Assembly (NCBI GenBank): GCA_964540905.1 | Contig: CAZIOS010000007.1 | Span: forward strand, 1-64,000 | Source: VAYN01 sp964540905 | Lineage (GTDB): Bacteria > Actinomycetota > Thermoleophilia > Solirubrobacterales > 70-9 | Reading direction: 5' to 3' | DNA: 64,000 nucleotides | Shown here: one piece after another, positions 8,001-14,861 of the stretch | How positions within the stretch are numbered: position 1 is the first letter of the stretch | Layout of the letters: each line of letters begins with the position of its first letter | Made by a program: the position numbers and the translations under genes | Notes under the pieces: generated by a model | Database searches by the model: none | Told to the model about the DNA's origin: nothing | Seen by the model: only the letters and a program-made list of their open reading frames with translations

Positions 8001-8577
8001 GTGAGACGCTGGTCTGGATCGGCAGCGTGCGGCCGGTCTGGGCGAAAGCCTCGCGGGCGCCGAAGATCGCCGCCTTGACCTCGAGGATGTCCTGGGCGGT
8101 CTCGATGACGATCAGGTCGGCGCCGCCCTCGACCAGGCCGCGCGCCTGTTCGGCGAAGACCTCGGCGAGGGTGGCGAAGGAGATGTCCCCCAGGGTCGGG
8201 TCGGTCGAGGCCGGCAGGAAGCCGGTCGGGCCGATCGAGCCGGCGACGAAGCGCTCCTCACCGGCCGCCCGGCGGGCGATTTCGGCCGCCTTGGTGTTGA
8301 TCTCCAGGGTGTGCTCGCCGAGCCCCCACTCTTCGAGCTTCAGCCGCGAGCCCTGGAAAGTGTCGGTCTCGACCACCTCGGCGCCAGCCTCCAGCATCGA
8401 GTTGTGGACGCCCTCGATCACGTCGGGGCGGTTGAGGACCAAGGCCTCGTGGCATCTGCCAGCGAGCCCACCGTAGTCCTCCTGGGTCAGCTCGAACTGC
8501 TCCAGGGTCGCGCCCATGCCGCCGTCGAAGACGACGACGCGCTCGCGGGTCGCAGCTATGAAATCGCGCTCGGCCAT
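5002..8577 (-). CDS. metH: Cobalamin-dependent methionine synthase
   Basis: A 1191-residue enzyme that moves a methyl group from methyl-tetrahydrofolate via cobalamin to homocysteine. Domains in order: homocysteine-binding barrel with zinc cysteines (NCSTG near 224 and GGCCGT near 291); pterin-binding domain (about 330-620); cobalamin cap; B12-binding domain with the DVHDIGK histidine loop near 729; and a C-terminal AdoMet-activation domain (about 890-1160), where reactive cob(II)alamin is repaired. All modules are present at the normal length. The start at MAERDF is chosen because the longer open frame lacks homology. The C-terminus carries an acidic tail. The gap to the next minus-strand gene is only 64 bases, so no B12 riboswitch fits there. 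Confidence 0.95.
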   Translation of the reverse strand: MAERDFIAATRERVVVFDGGMGATLEQFELTQEDYGGLAGRCHEALVLNRPDVIEGVHNSMLEAGAEVVETDTFQGSRLKLEEWGLGEHTLEINTKAAEIARRAAGEERFVAGSIGPTGFLPASTDPTLGDISFATLAEVFAEQARGLVEGGADLIVIETAQDILEVKAAIFGAREAFAQTGRTLPIQTSVSLLPNGGKMLLGTDIQAVLTTLRALDVDVIGLNCSTGPEDMRDAIRFLGETSPLPVHCIPNAGLPLQGPDGETIFPEKPGPLAATLGEFVERYGVGIVGGCCGTTPEHIAAIREQVDGRVPGERPAPGPIEVSSMMTSTSLVQEPRPTLVGERVNSQGSRKAKELLLADDYDGLVQVAEDQVEGGAHVLDVCVALTERQDEDEQMSAVVKRISLTQPSPIQVDSTEPEVIRAALETIPGRAIVNSINLEAGRDKADVVVPLAKAHGAALIALTIDEVGMAKTAERKVEIAKRLVEIACDEHGLEPEALIFDALTFTLTTGDEEWKPSAVETIEGIRRIKAEIPGVKTSLGVSNVSFGISPRPRAVLNSVFLHHCVEAGLDLAMVNPNHITPYSEISDEERELTDDLVFNRREDALERFISHFESQGEEAEAEIADPTAGMEPEEALHWHILRRKKDGVEDWIERSVEKIGAVPTLNEVLLPAMKEVGDKFGAGELILPFVLQSAEVMKRAVAQLENHLDRIEGHTKGKVVIATVFGDVHDIGKSLVNTILTNNGYTVIDLGKQVPIDAIIEAAVENDADAIGLSALLVSTSKQMPACIQELHQRGLEFPVLIGGAAINRDFGRRTLYPKGRESDDVYEPGVFYCKDAFQGLDTMDALVDAEARAGLVERIRAEAKQLREKPVVVDDSPPVTDASTRSAARTDVPIPAPPFWGAREIAIDLADVFPYLDRHVLFKLHWGGKGIKGEAWRELVEGTAEEEGFAPRLERMWRQQDYLRPRARLGYFPCNADGNELVVFDPTDPERELERLVFPRQPKHDRICLADFYRPLDSGERDVVALQGVTVGAEVTELMDRLGREGEVTEQYYVHGLGVQSAEGLAEWLHSEVRRELAIEPDQGRRYSWGYPACPDQSEHEKVWRLLDLEAIDMTLSDGFAVMPEQSTVAIIAHHPQAVYFGMKSGFIPAEKTPDELIAGTNRGGELPPESEPESGEDDSQPAAEPVSG

Positions 8578-8641
8578 GAACCTAGAGAGGCTACCGAGAG
8601 GGGCCAGCGACCACCTTGGCCGAGGCGCCGCTGTCCGCGCG

Positions 8642-9064
8642 CTAGGTGAGGTTGGCGACCAGCAGGGCGACAATCCCCGCGAGAAAGCCGCCGAGAAGGG
8701 TTCTGTTGAGCGAGTCGAGGCGAGCGTTGACGGCGCCGAACTGCTTGTGCATCTCTTCGCGAAGTTCCCTCGTTTCCCCTCGAAGTTCCAAACCCTGCGC
8801 CTTCATCTCCTCGCGAAGTTCCAAACCCCGCGCTTTCATCTCTTTGCGAAGTTCCTGGCCCTGCTCCTTCATCTCTTCGCGAAGTTCCCTCGTTTCCAGT
8901 CGAATTTCTTGGCCGAGCCCCTTCGTCTCTGCCCGGAGCCCTTGGCCCTGCGCATGCATCTCCTGTCGCAGTTCGCGAATGTCTTCGTGGACCTGCGTGA
9001 AGCCGCTGTCAACTCGCTTAGCGAGATCGTCCATGCGGTCGTCGGTCCAGTGCTCTCTTGCCAT
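8642..9064 (-). CDS. Coiled-coil protein with C-terminal membrane anchor, copy 1
   Basis: A 140-residue protein starting MAREHWTDDRMDDL, followed by about 95 residues of charged coiled coil with repeats of the type ELREEMKEQG, and ending in one hydrophobic anchor (LLGGFLAGIVALLVANL). It is probably a tail-anchored oligomer; function is unknown. The start is the second ATG, since a TATGAT box (9072-9077) sits seven bases upstream, and the upstream ATG overlaps that box. Its first 12 codons and upstream 76 bases are nearly identical to those of the gene at 10830-11162. Confidence 0.7.
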   Translation of the reverse strand: MAREHWTDDRMDDLAKRVDSGFTQVHEDIRELRQEMHAQGQGLRAETKGLGQEIRLETRELREEMKEQGQELRKEMKARGLELREEMKAQGLELRGETRELREEMHKQFGAVNARLDSLNRTLLGGFLAGIVALLVANLT

Positions 9065-9140
9065 TGCCTCGATCATAGCCCGACTGTAGACAAAAAGTTC
9101 CTACGCGTGGGTGGAGGAAGTGGGGCGGAAGCGTCAATTT
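9027..9140. repeat. 114-base direct repeat, copy 1 (promoter plus start of coiled-coil gene)
   Basis: It aligns without gaps to 11125-11238 with only scattered substitutions. It covers the first codons of the coiled-coil gene, the TATGAT box, and a conserved upstream stretch reading AGGAACTT, TGTCTACAGTCGGGC on the minus strand, and ends in TTGACGCTTCCGCC. The body of the two genes is much less alike. Confidence 0.8.
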
Positions 9141-9169
9141 CTCGGCGGCCCTCGCCGCCCCGAGCCCGC

Positions 9170-10741
9170 TCAGCCGCGCAGGCCGAGGCGGCGCTTGAGA
9201 TCGCGGGCGTTGAAGGCTTGGACCAGGCGGCCGACGAGGCCGCGGCGAGCGCGGGTGTAGGGGTACCAGGTGGGCTCGCGCTTGGCGCCGAAGCGGGTGA
9301 TCACCACCGACTCGGTGCGGCAGTACTTCTTGATCCCCGGTTCGCCGTGGCGGTAGCCGATCCCCGACTCCTTCCAGCCGCCCATCGGCACGTCGGAGGC
9401 GAGGTAGTTGACGAGGACGTCGTTGACGTTGACGGCCCCGCACTCGACCCGGCGGGCGACCCGCTCGGCCCGCTCCTTCTCGCCGAAGACCGAGCCCGAA
9501 AGCCCGTAGCGGCTGTCGTTGGCGAGCCGCAGCGCCTCCTCGCCGTCGCGCACCTTCATCACCCCGACCACGGGGCCGAAGGTCTCGTCGCGCATCACCT
9601 TCATCGAGTGGTCGACGTCGACGAGGACGGTCGGTTCGAAGTAGTCGCCCGGACCCTCGACGCGCTTGCCACCGGTCAGTGCCTTGGCACCGGCGGCAAG
9701 CGCGTCGTCGACGTGGTCAGCGACGATCGCCGTTTGATTCGGCGAGGTCATCGCGCCGACGTCCTTGGGGTTGCGGGCGTCGTCGGGTCCCTGGCGCAGC
9801 TTGCCGACCTCGTCGGTGAGCTTGGCGACGAACTCGTCGTAGGCCGGCTCCTCGACGTAGATCCGCTCGACCGAGATGCAAATCTGGCCGGAGTTCATCA
9901 TCCCGCCCCAGGCCGCGGCGCGGGCGGCGCGGTCGAGGTCGGCGTCGGCGAGCACGATCATCGGGTCCTTGCCGCCGAGCTCGAGGCTGACCGGGGTCAG
10001 CGTCTCGGCGGCGCGGGCCATCACCTTGCGGCCGGTGCGGTCGGAGCCGGTGAACTGGATGAAGTCGACGGCGTCGACCAGGGCGCCGCCGGTCTCGCCG
10101 ATCCCCTGCACGCAGTCGAGCACGTCGGGGCCGCCGATCTCCCGCTTCCAGGCCTCGACCACCTCGATCAGGCCGAGCGGGGTGAACTCGGAGGGCTTGA
10201 TCACCACCGCGGCACCAGCCTGCAGCGCCGGGATCGCGTCGCCGAGGGCGAGGATCAGCGGGAAGTTCCAGGGGCTGATGATGCCGACGACCGGGTGCGG
10301 CCGGTACTGCACCCGCAGCTTCTTGGTCGCGAGCAGGGCGGAGTGGGGGCGGATGCTCTCCTCGCCGATGAACTTGGCGGCCTTGGCGCCGTAGAAGTTG
10401 ATCAGGTCGGCGAGATAGGCCGGCTCGTTGGAGGCGTCGGCGCGGACCTTGCCGGTCTCCGCCTGCATCGTGTCCAGCACCCGGTCCTGGTTGTCCAGCA
10501 GCCAGTCGCGCAGCTTGCCAAGCCAGTGGTAGCGGCCCTCGATCCCCATCGCCTCCCACTCGGCCTGGTTGGCGCGGACGCGGGCGACGGTCGCGGCGAC
10601 CGCCTCCGGCGAGTCGACGGGGACGGTGGCGATCCGCTCGCCGCTCGCCGGGTTGAGGACCTCGATCCGGTCCGGCGCGCCGCTCGCCCCATTCGTCGCC
10701 TGAGCCGCCTCGCTGCTGGTTTCGACCGTGCCGCTCTCCAC
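9170..10741 (-). CDS. NAD(P)-dependent aldehyde dehydrogenase (succinate-semialdehyde dehydrogenase-like)
   Basis: A 523-residue aldehyde dehydrogenase oxidising an aldehyde to the acid. Visible motifs: SPWNFP (cofactor cleft), KPSEFTP, FTGSDRTG (Rossmann turn), the general-base Glu in ELGGKDP (about 253), the catalytic Cys in GQICIS (about 287) and ETFGPVV. Length and motifs are complete. The start is GTG with AAGGGAG 5-6 bases upstream. The exact substrate cannot be assigned; succinate semialdehyde or long-chain aldehydes are possible. It sits between two duplicated coiled-coil genes, and a perfect palindrome overlaps its promoter. Confidence 0.88.
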   Translation of the reverse strand: MESGTVETSSEAAQATNGASGAPDRIEVLNPASGERIATVPVDSPEAVAATVARVRANQAEWEAMGIEGRYHWLGKLRDWLLDNQDRVLDTMQAETGKVRADASNEPAYLADLINFYGAKAAKFIGEESIRPHSALLATKKLRVQYRPHPVVGIISPWNFPLILALGDAIPALQAGAAVVIKPSEFTPLGLIEVVEAWKREIGGPDVLDCVQGIGETGGALVDAVDFIQFTGSDRTGRKVMARAAETLTPVSLELGGKDPMIVLADADLDRAARAAAWGGMMNSGQICISVERIYVEEPAYDEFVAKLTDEVGKLRQGPDDARNPKDVGAMTSPNQTAIVADHVDDALAAGAKALTGGKRVEGPGDYFEPTVLVDVDHSMKVMRDETFGPVVGVMKVRDGEEALRLANDSRYGLSGSVFGEKERAERVARRVECGAVNVNDVLVNYLASDVPMGGWKESGIGYRHGEPGIKKYCRTESVVITRFGAKREPTWYPYTRARRGLVGRLVQAFNARDLKRRLGLRG

Positions 10742-10771
10742 CGCTGCTCCCTTCGTCGCCCGTTTTGCCGT

Positions 10772-10792
10772 TTGGCTGCGCAGCCAACTGTA
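10772..10792 (-). promoter_or_regulatory. Palindromic operator overlapping aldehyde dehydrogenase promoter
   Basis: TTGGCTGCGCAGCCAA (10772-10787) is a perfect 16-base palindrome. On the minus strand it begins at the last base of a TACAGT box (10792-10787) and would cover the transcription start, 31 bases before the GTG. The core TGGCTGCGCAGCCA recurs upstream of the P450 gene (56487-56506). Confidence 0.5.
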
Positions 10793-10829
10793 CCCGGCCG
10801 GGTCGGAGCTGGGGGGCGAAGACCCGCTT

Positions 10830-11162
10830 TCAGCCCACGAAGTGGGTGACGATCAGGCCGAGGAAGCCGGCGAGCATCGTGCCGAGGATGACGTCGAAAC
10901 GCCGGTCGATTGCGTCGAAGCGGCCATTCATCTCGGCCCTGAGATCGCGCGTCTCGATCCTGAGATCGCGGACTTCGCCCTTGACCTCGACGAAGCGTTT
11001 GTCGACCTCGATGAAACGCCGGTCGACCTCGCCGAAGCGTCGATCGACTTCGCCGAAGCGCCGGTCGATGTCGTCAAAACGCTGGTCGACCCGGGCGAAG
11101 TCGGCCTCCATTCGCTTGACCAGGTCGTCCATGCGGTCGTCGGTCCAGTGTTCTCTCGCCAT
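10830..11162 (-). CDS. Coiled-coil protein with C-terminal membrane anchor, copy 2
   Basis: A 110-residue protein with the same MAREHWTDDRMDDL opening as copy 1, then a coiled coil of seven-residue repeats (RRFGEVD, RRFGEVD, RRFIEVD, KRFVEVK) and a C-terminal hydrophobic anchor (GTMLAGFLGLIVTHFVG). The middle repeats differ in pattern from copy 1, so the rods have been remodelled after duplication. A TATGAT box sits seven bases before the chosen ATG. It lies directly upstream of the aldehyde dehydrogenase in the same direction. Function is unknown. Confidence 0.68.
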   Translation of the reverse strand: MAREHWTDDRMDDLVKRMEADFARVDQRFDDIDRRFGEVDRRFGEVDRRFIEVDKRFVEVKGEVRDLRIETRDLRAEMNGRFDAIDRRFDVILGTMLAGFLGLIVTHFVG

Positions 11163-11238
11163 CGCCTCGATCATAGCCCGACTGTAGACAAGAAGTTCCT
11201 ACGCGTGGGAGGAGGAAGCGAGGCGAAAGTGTCAATTT
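11125..11238. repeat. 114-base direct repeat, copy 2
   Basis: Gapless partner of 9027-9140. Its right end overlaps the last two codons and stop of the sugar dehydrogenase gene, so the duplicated block is bounded by gene ends. Confidence 0.8.
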
Positions 11239-12416
11239 TCGACCAGCCGGTAGACCGGCCCGGCCAGCGAGCAGACGTAGAGGTGGTGGGCGTCGTCTTC
11301 GCCGAAGGAGGTCGGTTCTTCGACCGCGAGGCCGAGCTTGTGGTCGTGGCCGGCGCCATTCAGGTGCGGGACGAGGCTGCGCAGCTGGCCCTCGCAGAGG
11401 TCGGCATAGACATAGCGTCCATATAGAGAGCGGAGCTTGGGGTCGGCGACGACGTAGCCGCCGATGATCGCGCAGCTGCCGCCGCGGCTGTGGCTGTAGG
11501 CGAAGATCGGCTTGGTCGTGCCGCCGGGGTCCGGGGTGCCGCTGTTTTCTTCCGTGTACGGCGCGAAGCCCTCGAAGGCGTCCCAGCCGAAGTTGGCGCC
11601 GCTGGCGGCGGCGACCGTCGTGTAGTCGAGCTCCTCGAACCTGTTCTGGCCGACGTCGCCGATCGCGATCCGCGGCTGCTTGCCGCTGACCATGTCGAAG
11701 GAGAAGCGGAACGGGTTGCGCAGGCCGTAGCTGTAGATCTCGTCGCGCCCGGGCCTGCCGACGAAGGGGTTGCTCGGCGGCACCGAGTAGGGCGCGCCGC
11801 CGGCCGGACGGGGGTCGATCCGCAGCAGCTTCCCCAGCAGCACGTCCTTGTTCTGGGCGTTGTTGGGCGGGTCGCCGGCGGAGCCACCGTCGCCGGTGCC
11901 GAAGTAGAGGAGGTTGCCGAGGAACTGCATCTGGCCGCCGTTGTGGTTGGCGTTGACCGGGTGCGGGATTTCGATCACCTGGCGCTGGCTGCCGGGGTCG
12001 GCGCGGGTGGCGCTGCGGCGCTTGAATTCGTCGACGCGGATGTTGCCCGCCCGGTTGACGTAGTAGACGTAGAAGCTGCCGCTCTGGCGGTAGTCGGGCG
12101 GGAAGGCGATCGAGAGCAGGCCGCGCTCGGCTTCGTCGTAGCCGACCATGCCGCGGATGTCGAGGAAGGGGTGGGGGAGACGGTGGCCGTCGCTCAGGAC
12201 CGCCACCCGGCCCGGCTGTTCGACCACGAACAGCAGTCGCGGGAAGCCCGGCGCCCCGGCGACGTAGACCGGGTGGTCGAACTTGCCGACCTGCTTCAGC
12301 GCCAGCCGCCCGTGGGCTGCGCGCGGGGCGCTCGCTTCCCCCTGGCTGGCGGACCCGCAGGCGGGCAGCGCCAGGGCCAGCAGCGCCACCGCCAGGCCCA
12401 CCAGGTGCCGCCTCAT
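11232..12416 (-). CDS. Lipoprotein PQQ-type sugar (glucose/sorbosone) dehydrogenase
   Basis: A 394-residue beta-propeller enzyme of the soluble glucose/sorbosone dehydrogenase family, which oxidises sugars with PQQ. An N-terminal lipoprotein signal ends in the lipobox LPAC (about residues 17-20), so it should be anchored outside the membrane. Family features: VVEQPGRV, GLLSIAFPPDY, HNGGQMQFLG, YFGTGDGGSAGDP, GKLLRIDP, GLRNPFRFSFD and DVGQN...EELD. The start overlaps the stop of the preceding lipoprotein gene as ATGA, so the two are translationally coupled. Dependence on PQQ is inferred from family; no PQQ synthesis gene is in the window. Confidence 0.85.
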   Translation of the reverse strand: MRRHLVGLAVALLALALPACGSASQGEASAPRAAHGRLALKQVGKFDHPVYVAGAPGFPRLLFVVEQPGRVAVLSDGHRLPHPFLDIRGMVGYDEAERGLLSIAFPPDYRQSGSFYVYYVNRAGNIRVDEFKRRSATRADPGSQRQVIEIPHPVNANHNGGQMQFLGNLLYFGTGDGGSAGDPPNNAQNKDVLLGKLLRIDPRPAGGAPYSVPPSNPFVGRPGRDEIYSYGLRNPFRFSFDMVSGKQPRIAIGDVGQNRFEELDYTTVAAASGANFGWDAFEGFAPYTEENSGTPDPGGTTKPIFAYSHSRGGSCAIIGGYVVADPKLRSLYGRYVYADLCEGQLRSLVPHLNGAGHDHKLGLAVEEPTSFGEDDAHHLYVCSLAGPVYRLVEN

Positions 12417-13087
12417 CTCTGGCGCTGGTGCTTCGCTTCGATCACTTCGCCGCTGTCGGTGACTTCGGTGTCCGGCGGCACCGCCGAGATTTCGGTGACG
12501 AAGGAGCCACCGGGGGCGATGCCGCTGCCGGTCTGTGCCCTCGCCGTCCCGCTGAGCCCGGCGTCGACGTTGTAGAGGAGGGTGAAGTGGCCGGCTTTGA
12601 CCGCGCTCAGCTTCCAGACCGCAGTGGTAGTGGCGCCCGGCTTCAGTGGCCCGAAGTCGAAGGTCTTGCGGTTCGAGGTGGTGGCGCCGCCGGGCTCTGC
12701 GGAGCCGGCCAGTTTCGGGTACTTCGCCGCCAGCACCCAGATCGGTCGATCGCGCTGGGCGATGCCAGCCGTTGGGTCGCGGTAGCCGAACGGCAGCGAG
12801 GAGTCCTGTCCCTCCTTGCCGGCGACCGAGACGGTCACGGTCAGCGCCGGCAGCGTCTTGCGGCCGGTGTTGCGGACCGCGAGCCGCAGCAGCGAGGTCT
12901 GCCCCAGCCGCTGTTCGGTCGGGAAGCTGGCTTCGGTGACCTTGACCCGGAAGGTGCCCGCCACCTGGTTGGCGTCCGACGAAGAGCCGCCGCAGGCGGC
13001 CAGCAGCGCCGCCACGGCCACGGCGGCAACCCCGGTCGCGGTGGCTCGGAGGCAGGTACGACGGAAATGTCTTCCGGTCCCCCGCAA
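12413..13087 (-). CDS. Lipoprotein of unknown function, partner of sugar dehydrogenase
   Basis: A 224-residue protein with a signal peptide and lipobox (LLAAC, near residue 32) followed by a Gly-Ser-rich linker. The mature region is strand-rich and looks like an immunoglobulin-like or CARDB-type domain (LLRLAVRNTG, LTVTVSV, GATTTAVWKL); no enzyme motif is seen. The start is TTG, with a TATGTT box about nine bases upstream, consistent with a leaderless message. It is coupled to the following sugar dehydrogenase (ATGA overlap), so a structural or electron-acceptor accessory role is plausible but unproven. Confidence 0.7.
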   Translation of the reverse strand: MRGTGRHFRRTCLRATATGVAAVAVAALLAACGGSSSDANQVAGTFRVKVTEASFPTEQRLGQTSLLRLAVRNTGRKTLPALTVTVSVAGKEGQDSSLPFGYRDPTAGIAQRDRPIWVLAAKYPKLAGSAEPGGATTSNRKTFDFGPLKPGATTTAVWKLSAVKAGHFTLLYNVDAGLSGTARAQTGSGIAPGGSFVTEISAVPPDTEVTDSGEVIEAKHQRQR

Positions 13088-13150
13088 AGCGGCCGCAACA
13101 TAGCACGGGGTTTCCCCGCATCCATGCGCTTTTCGGGCCGGGCGGAGCGG

Positions 13151-13178
13151 GTTAGCCGGATCTCAACACTCGGCTAAC
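13151..13178. promoter_or_regulatory. Inverted repeat in divergent promoter region
   Basis: GTTAGCCG (13151-13158) and CGGCTAAC (13171-13178) form a perfect interrupted palindrome with a 12-base spacer, between the lipoprotein operon and the Mla-type operon. A second repeat, GCTGAGT/ACTCAGC, follows at 13186-13209. Either could be an operator for a dimeric regulator. Confidence 0.4.
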
Positions 13179-13258
13179 GGTTGGCGCTGAGTGATCCCAT
13201 AGACTCAGCTCGAGAGTGGGGCGCCGCGCGCGTGCGGCGCAACTCGTCGGAGGAGCAG

Positions 13259-14065
13259 ATGGTCGGATCCGCGATAAATAGGGCCTTCTTGCCCGCCAGG
13301 TCGCTGTTCGAGCAGGTCGGGGACATGATGATCCTGACCGCGCGGACGCTGGCCTCTGCCGTGCGCCCGCCCTATCCATACGGCGAGGAGTTCATCGGTC
13401 AGTTCCTCTTCGCCCTGCAGCTCTGCTGGTTCCCGCTGCTGGTCTCGACCGTCGCCTTCGGCTTCGGCGCTCCCGGCCTGCAGGCGGCCAACTTCCTCTC
13501 GCTGTTCGGCGCCCTCGACCGGCTCGGCGGCTTCTTCGTGCTCGCCTCGATCCGCGAGTTCGCCCCCTTCGTCACCGCCGTCGTCGTCGCCGGCGTCGCC
13601 GGCACCGCGATCACCGCCGACCTCGGCGCCCGCAAGATCCGCGAGGAGCTCGACGCCCTGCAGGTGCTCGGCGTCGACCCGATCAAGAACCTGGTCGTGC
13701 CGCGCTTCCTGGCGCTGATGCTGATCACCGGCCTGCTCGACATCTACGCGCTGGTCTTCGGGATCAGCGGCGGCATCCTCACCGAGATGCTCTACCACCA
13801 GCCGCTCGGCGGCTTCTTCGCGACGCTCTTCTCCAACGCCTCGATCACCGACCTCTGGGGCTCGGTGATCAAGTGCACCCTGTTCGGCGCGATGATCGCC
13901 GTCGTCTGCTGTTACAAAGGCATGACCGCCTCCGGCGGTGCCGCCGGCGTCGGCCGGGCGGTCAACGAGGCGGTGGTGATCTCCTTCATGGCGGTCTTCG
14001 CCTTCAACTACGCCTTCACCCAGACGTTGCTGGCAACCAACCCGGAGCTGCAGACGATCCGATGA
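13259..14065 (+). CDS. MlaE/YrbE-family ABC transporter permease, first subunit
   Basis: A 268-residue integral membrane protein of the MlaE (YrbE) family, the permease of lipid-handling Mce/Mla importers. About five or six hydrophobic segments flank the family core: REFAPFVTAVVVAGVAGTAITADLGARKIREELDAL in outline, with ADLG and EE.DAL.VLG. The ATG at 13259 is chosen because GGAGGAG lies 4-10 bases upstream; upstream in-frame codons lack homology. Its stop overlaps the next permease start (ATGA). It pairs with the second permease and ATPase to form the transporter core. Confidence 0.88.
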   Translation: MVGSAINRAFLPARSLFEQVGDMMILTARTLASAVRPPYPYGEEFIGQFLFALQLCWFPLLVSTVAFGFGAPGLQAANFLSLFGALDRLGGFFVLASIREFAPFVTAVVVAGVAGTAITADLGARKIREELDALQVLGVDPIKNLVVPRFLALMLITGLLDIYALVFGISGGILTEMLYHQPLGGFFATLFSNASITDLWGSVIKCTLFGAMIAVVCCYKGMTASGGAAGVGRAVNEAVVISFMAVFAFNYAFTQTLLATNPELQTIR

Positions 14066-14859
14066 ACGCCTGGCTCGACGTCCCCCGCGGCTGGCTCGAC
14101 TCCTTCGGCGAGATCGCCCGCTTCGGCTCCCGCGTCTCCGGCCTCGTCTACTCCGGCCGCGTCTTCCGCTTCTTCGGCGAGAGCCTGCGCCAGGCCGGCA
14201 TCCTGATCCTCGGCTCGGCGCTGATCATCTGGGGCCTCGTCTTCACCCTCGGCCTGCAGTGCGGGATCGAGGGCGCCTACCTGCTGCGCGCCCAGGGCGC
14301 GCCCGCCTACGCCGGCGTCTTCTCCGCCTGGTGCGACCTGCGCGAGATCATGCCCTACGCCTTCGGCTACATGCTCGCGGCCAAGGTCGGGACCGGGATC
14401 GTCGCCGAGCTCGGGGCGATGCGGATCTCCGACGAGATCGACGCGCTCGAGGTGATGGGGGTGCCGCCGGTTACCTTCCTCTGCGCGACGCGCCTACTCG
14501 CCGCCTGGATCTCCTTCCCGTTCATGTACCTGGTCGGGATCGGGATCATGTACTTCGCCAGCTACCTGGCGGTGGTCAAGCAGATCGGCGACGTCTCCTC
14601 CGGCGGTTATTTCCTGATCTTCTGGGAGTTCCAGAACCCGCCCGACCTGATCTTCAGCCTGATCAAGGGGATGGTGATGGCGACCGTGATCGTGCTGGTC
14701 GGCTGCTACTACGGCTACACGGCCTCCGGCGGGCCGGTGGGGGTGGGGACCGCGACGGCGAAGTCGATGGTCCTCAACATCGTCTTAGTTCACATCATCG
14801 GGATGCTTGGAACCCTTGTCTTCTGGGGGGCCAACCCGAGGGCGCCGATAGGAGGCTGA
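14062..14859 (+). CDS. MlaE/YrbE-family ABC transporter permease, second subunit
   Basis: A 265-residue permease homologous to the preceding gene, with the matching KVGTGIVAELGAMRISDEIDAL core near residue 112-134 and C-terminal YYGYTASGGPVGVG. Actinobacterial Mce systems use two such YrbE proteins as a heterodimer, which fits this pair. It is translationally coupled to the first permease and followed after two bases by the ATPase gene. The usual substrate is a lipid or sterol; that is family knowledge, not visible here. Confidence 0.88.
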   Translation: MNAWLDVPRGWLDSFGEIARFGSRVSGLVYSGRVFRFFGESLRQAGILILGSALIIWGLVFTLGLQCGIEGAYLLRAQGAPAYAGVFSAWCDLREIMPYAFGYMLAAKVGTGIVAELGAMRISDEIDALEVMGVPPVTFLCATRLLAAWISFPFMYLVGIGIMYFASYLAVVKQIGDVSSGGYFLIFWEFQNPPDLIFSLIKGMVMATVIVLVGCYYGYTASGGPVGVGTATAKSMVLNIVLVHIIGMLGTLVFWGANPRAPIGG

Positions 14860-14861
14860 CT

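Noticed and set aside
5272..8004. Very long open frame (about 910 codons) opposite metH
   Set aside because: It is an antisense shadow: its translation is biased in composition with no motif, and metH is complete on the other strand. Similar long shadows occur opposite many genes here because of high GC.
8578..8641. Cobalamin riboswitch upstream of metH
   Set aside because: Only 64 bases separate the genes and no B12-box-like sequence is present.
8760..8960. CRISPR-like repeated units (GCGAAGTTCC every 40-45 bases)
   Set aside because: They lie in frame within a coiled-coil gene and encode ELREEM-type repeats, with no spacers.
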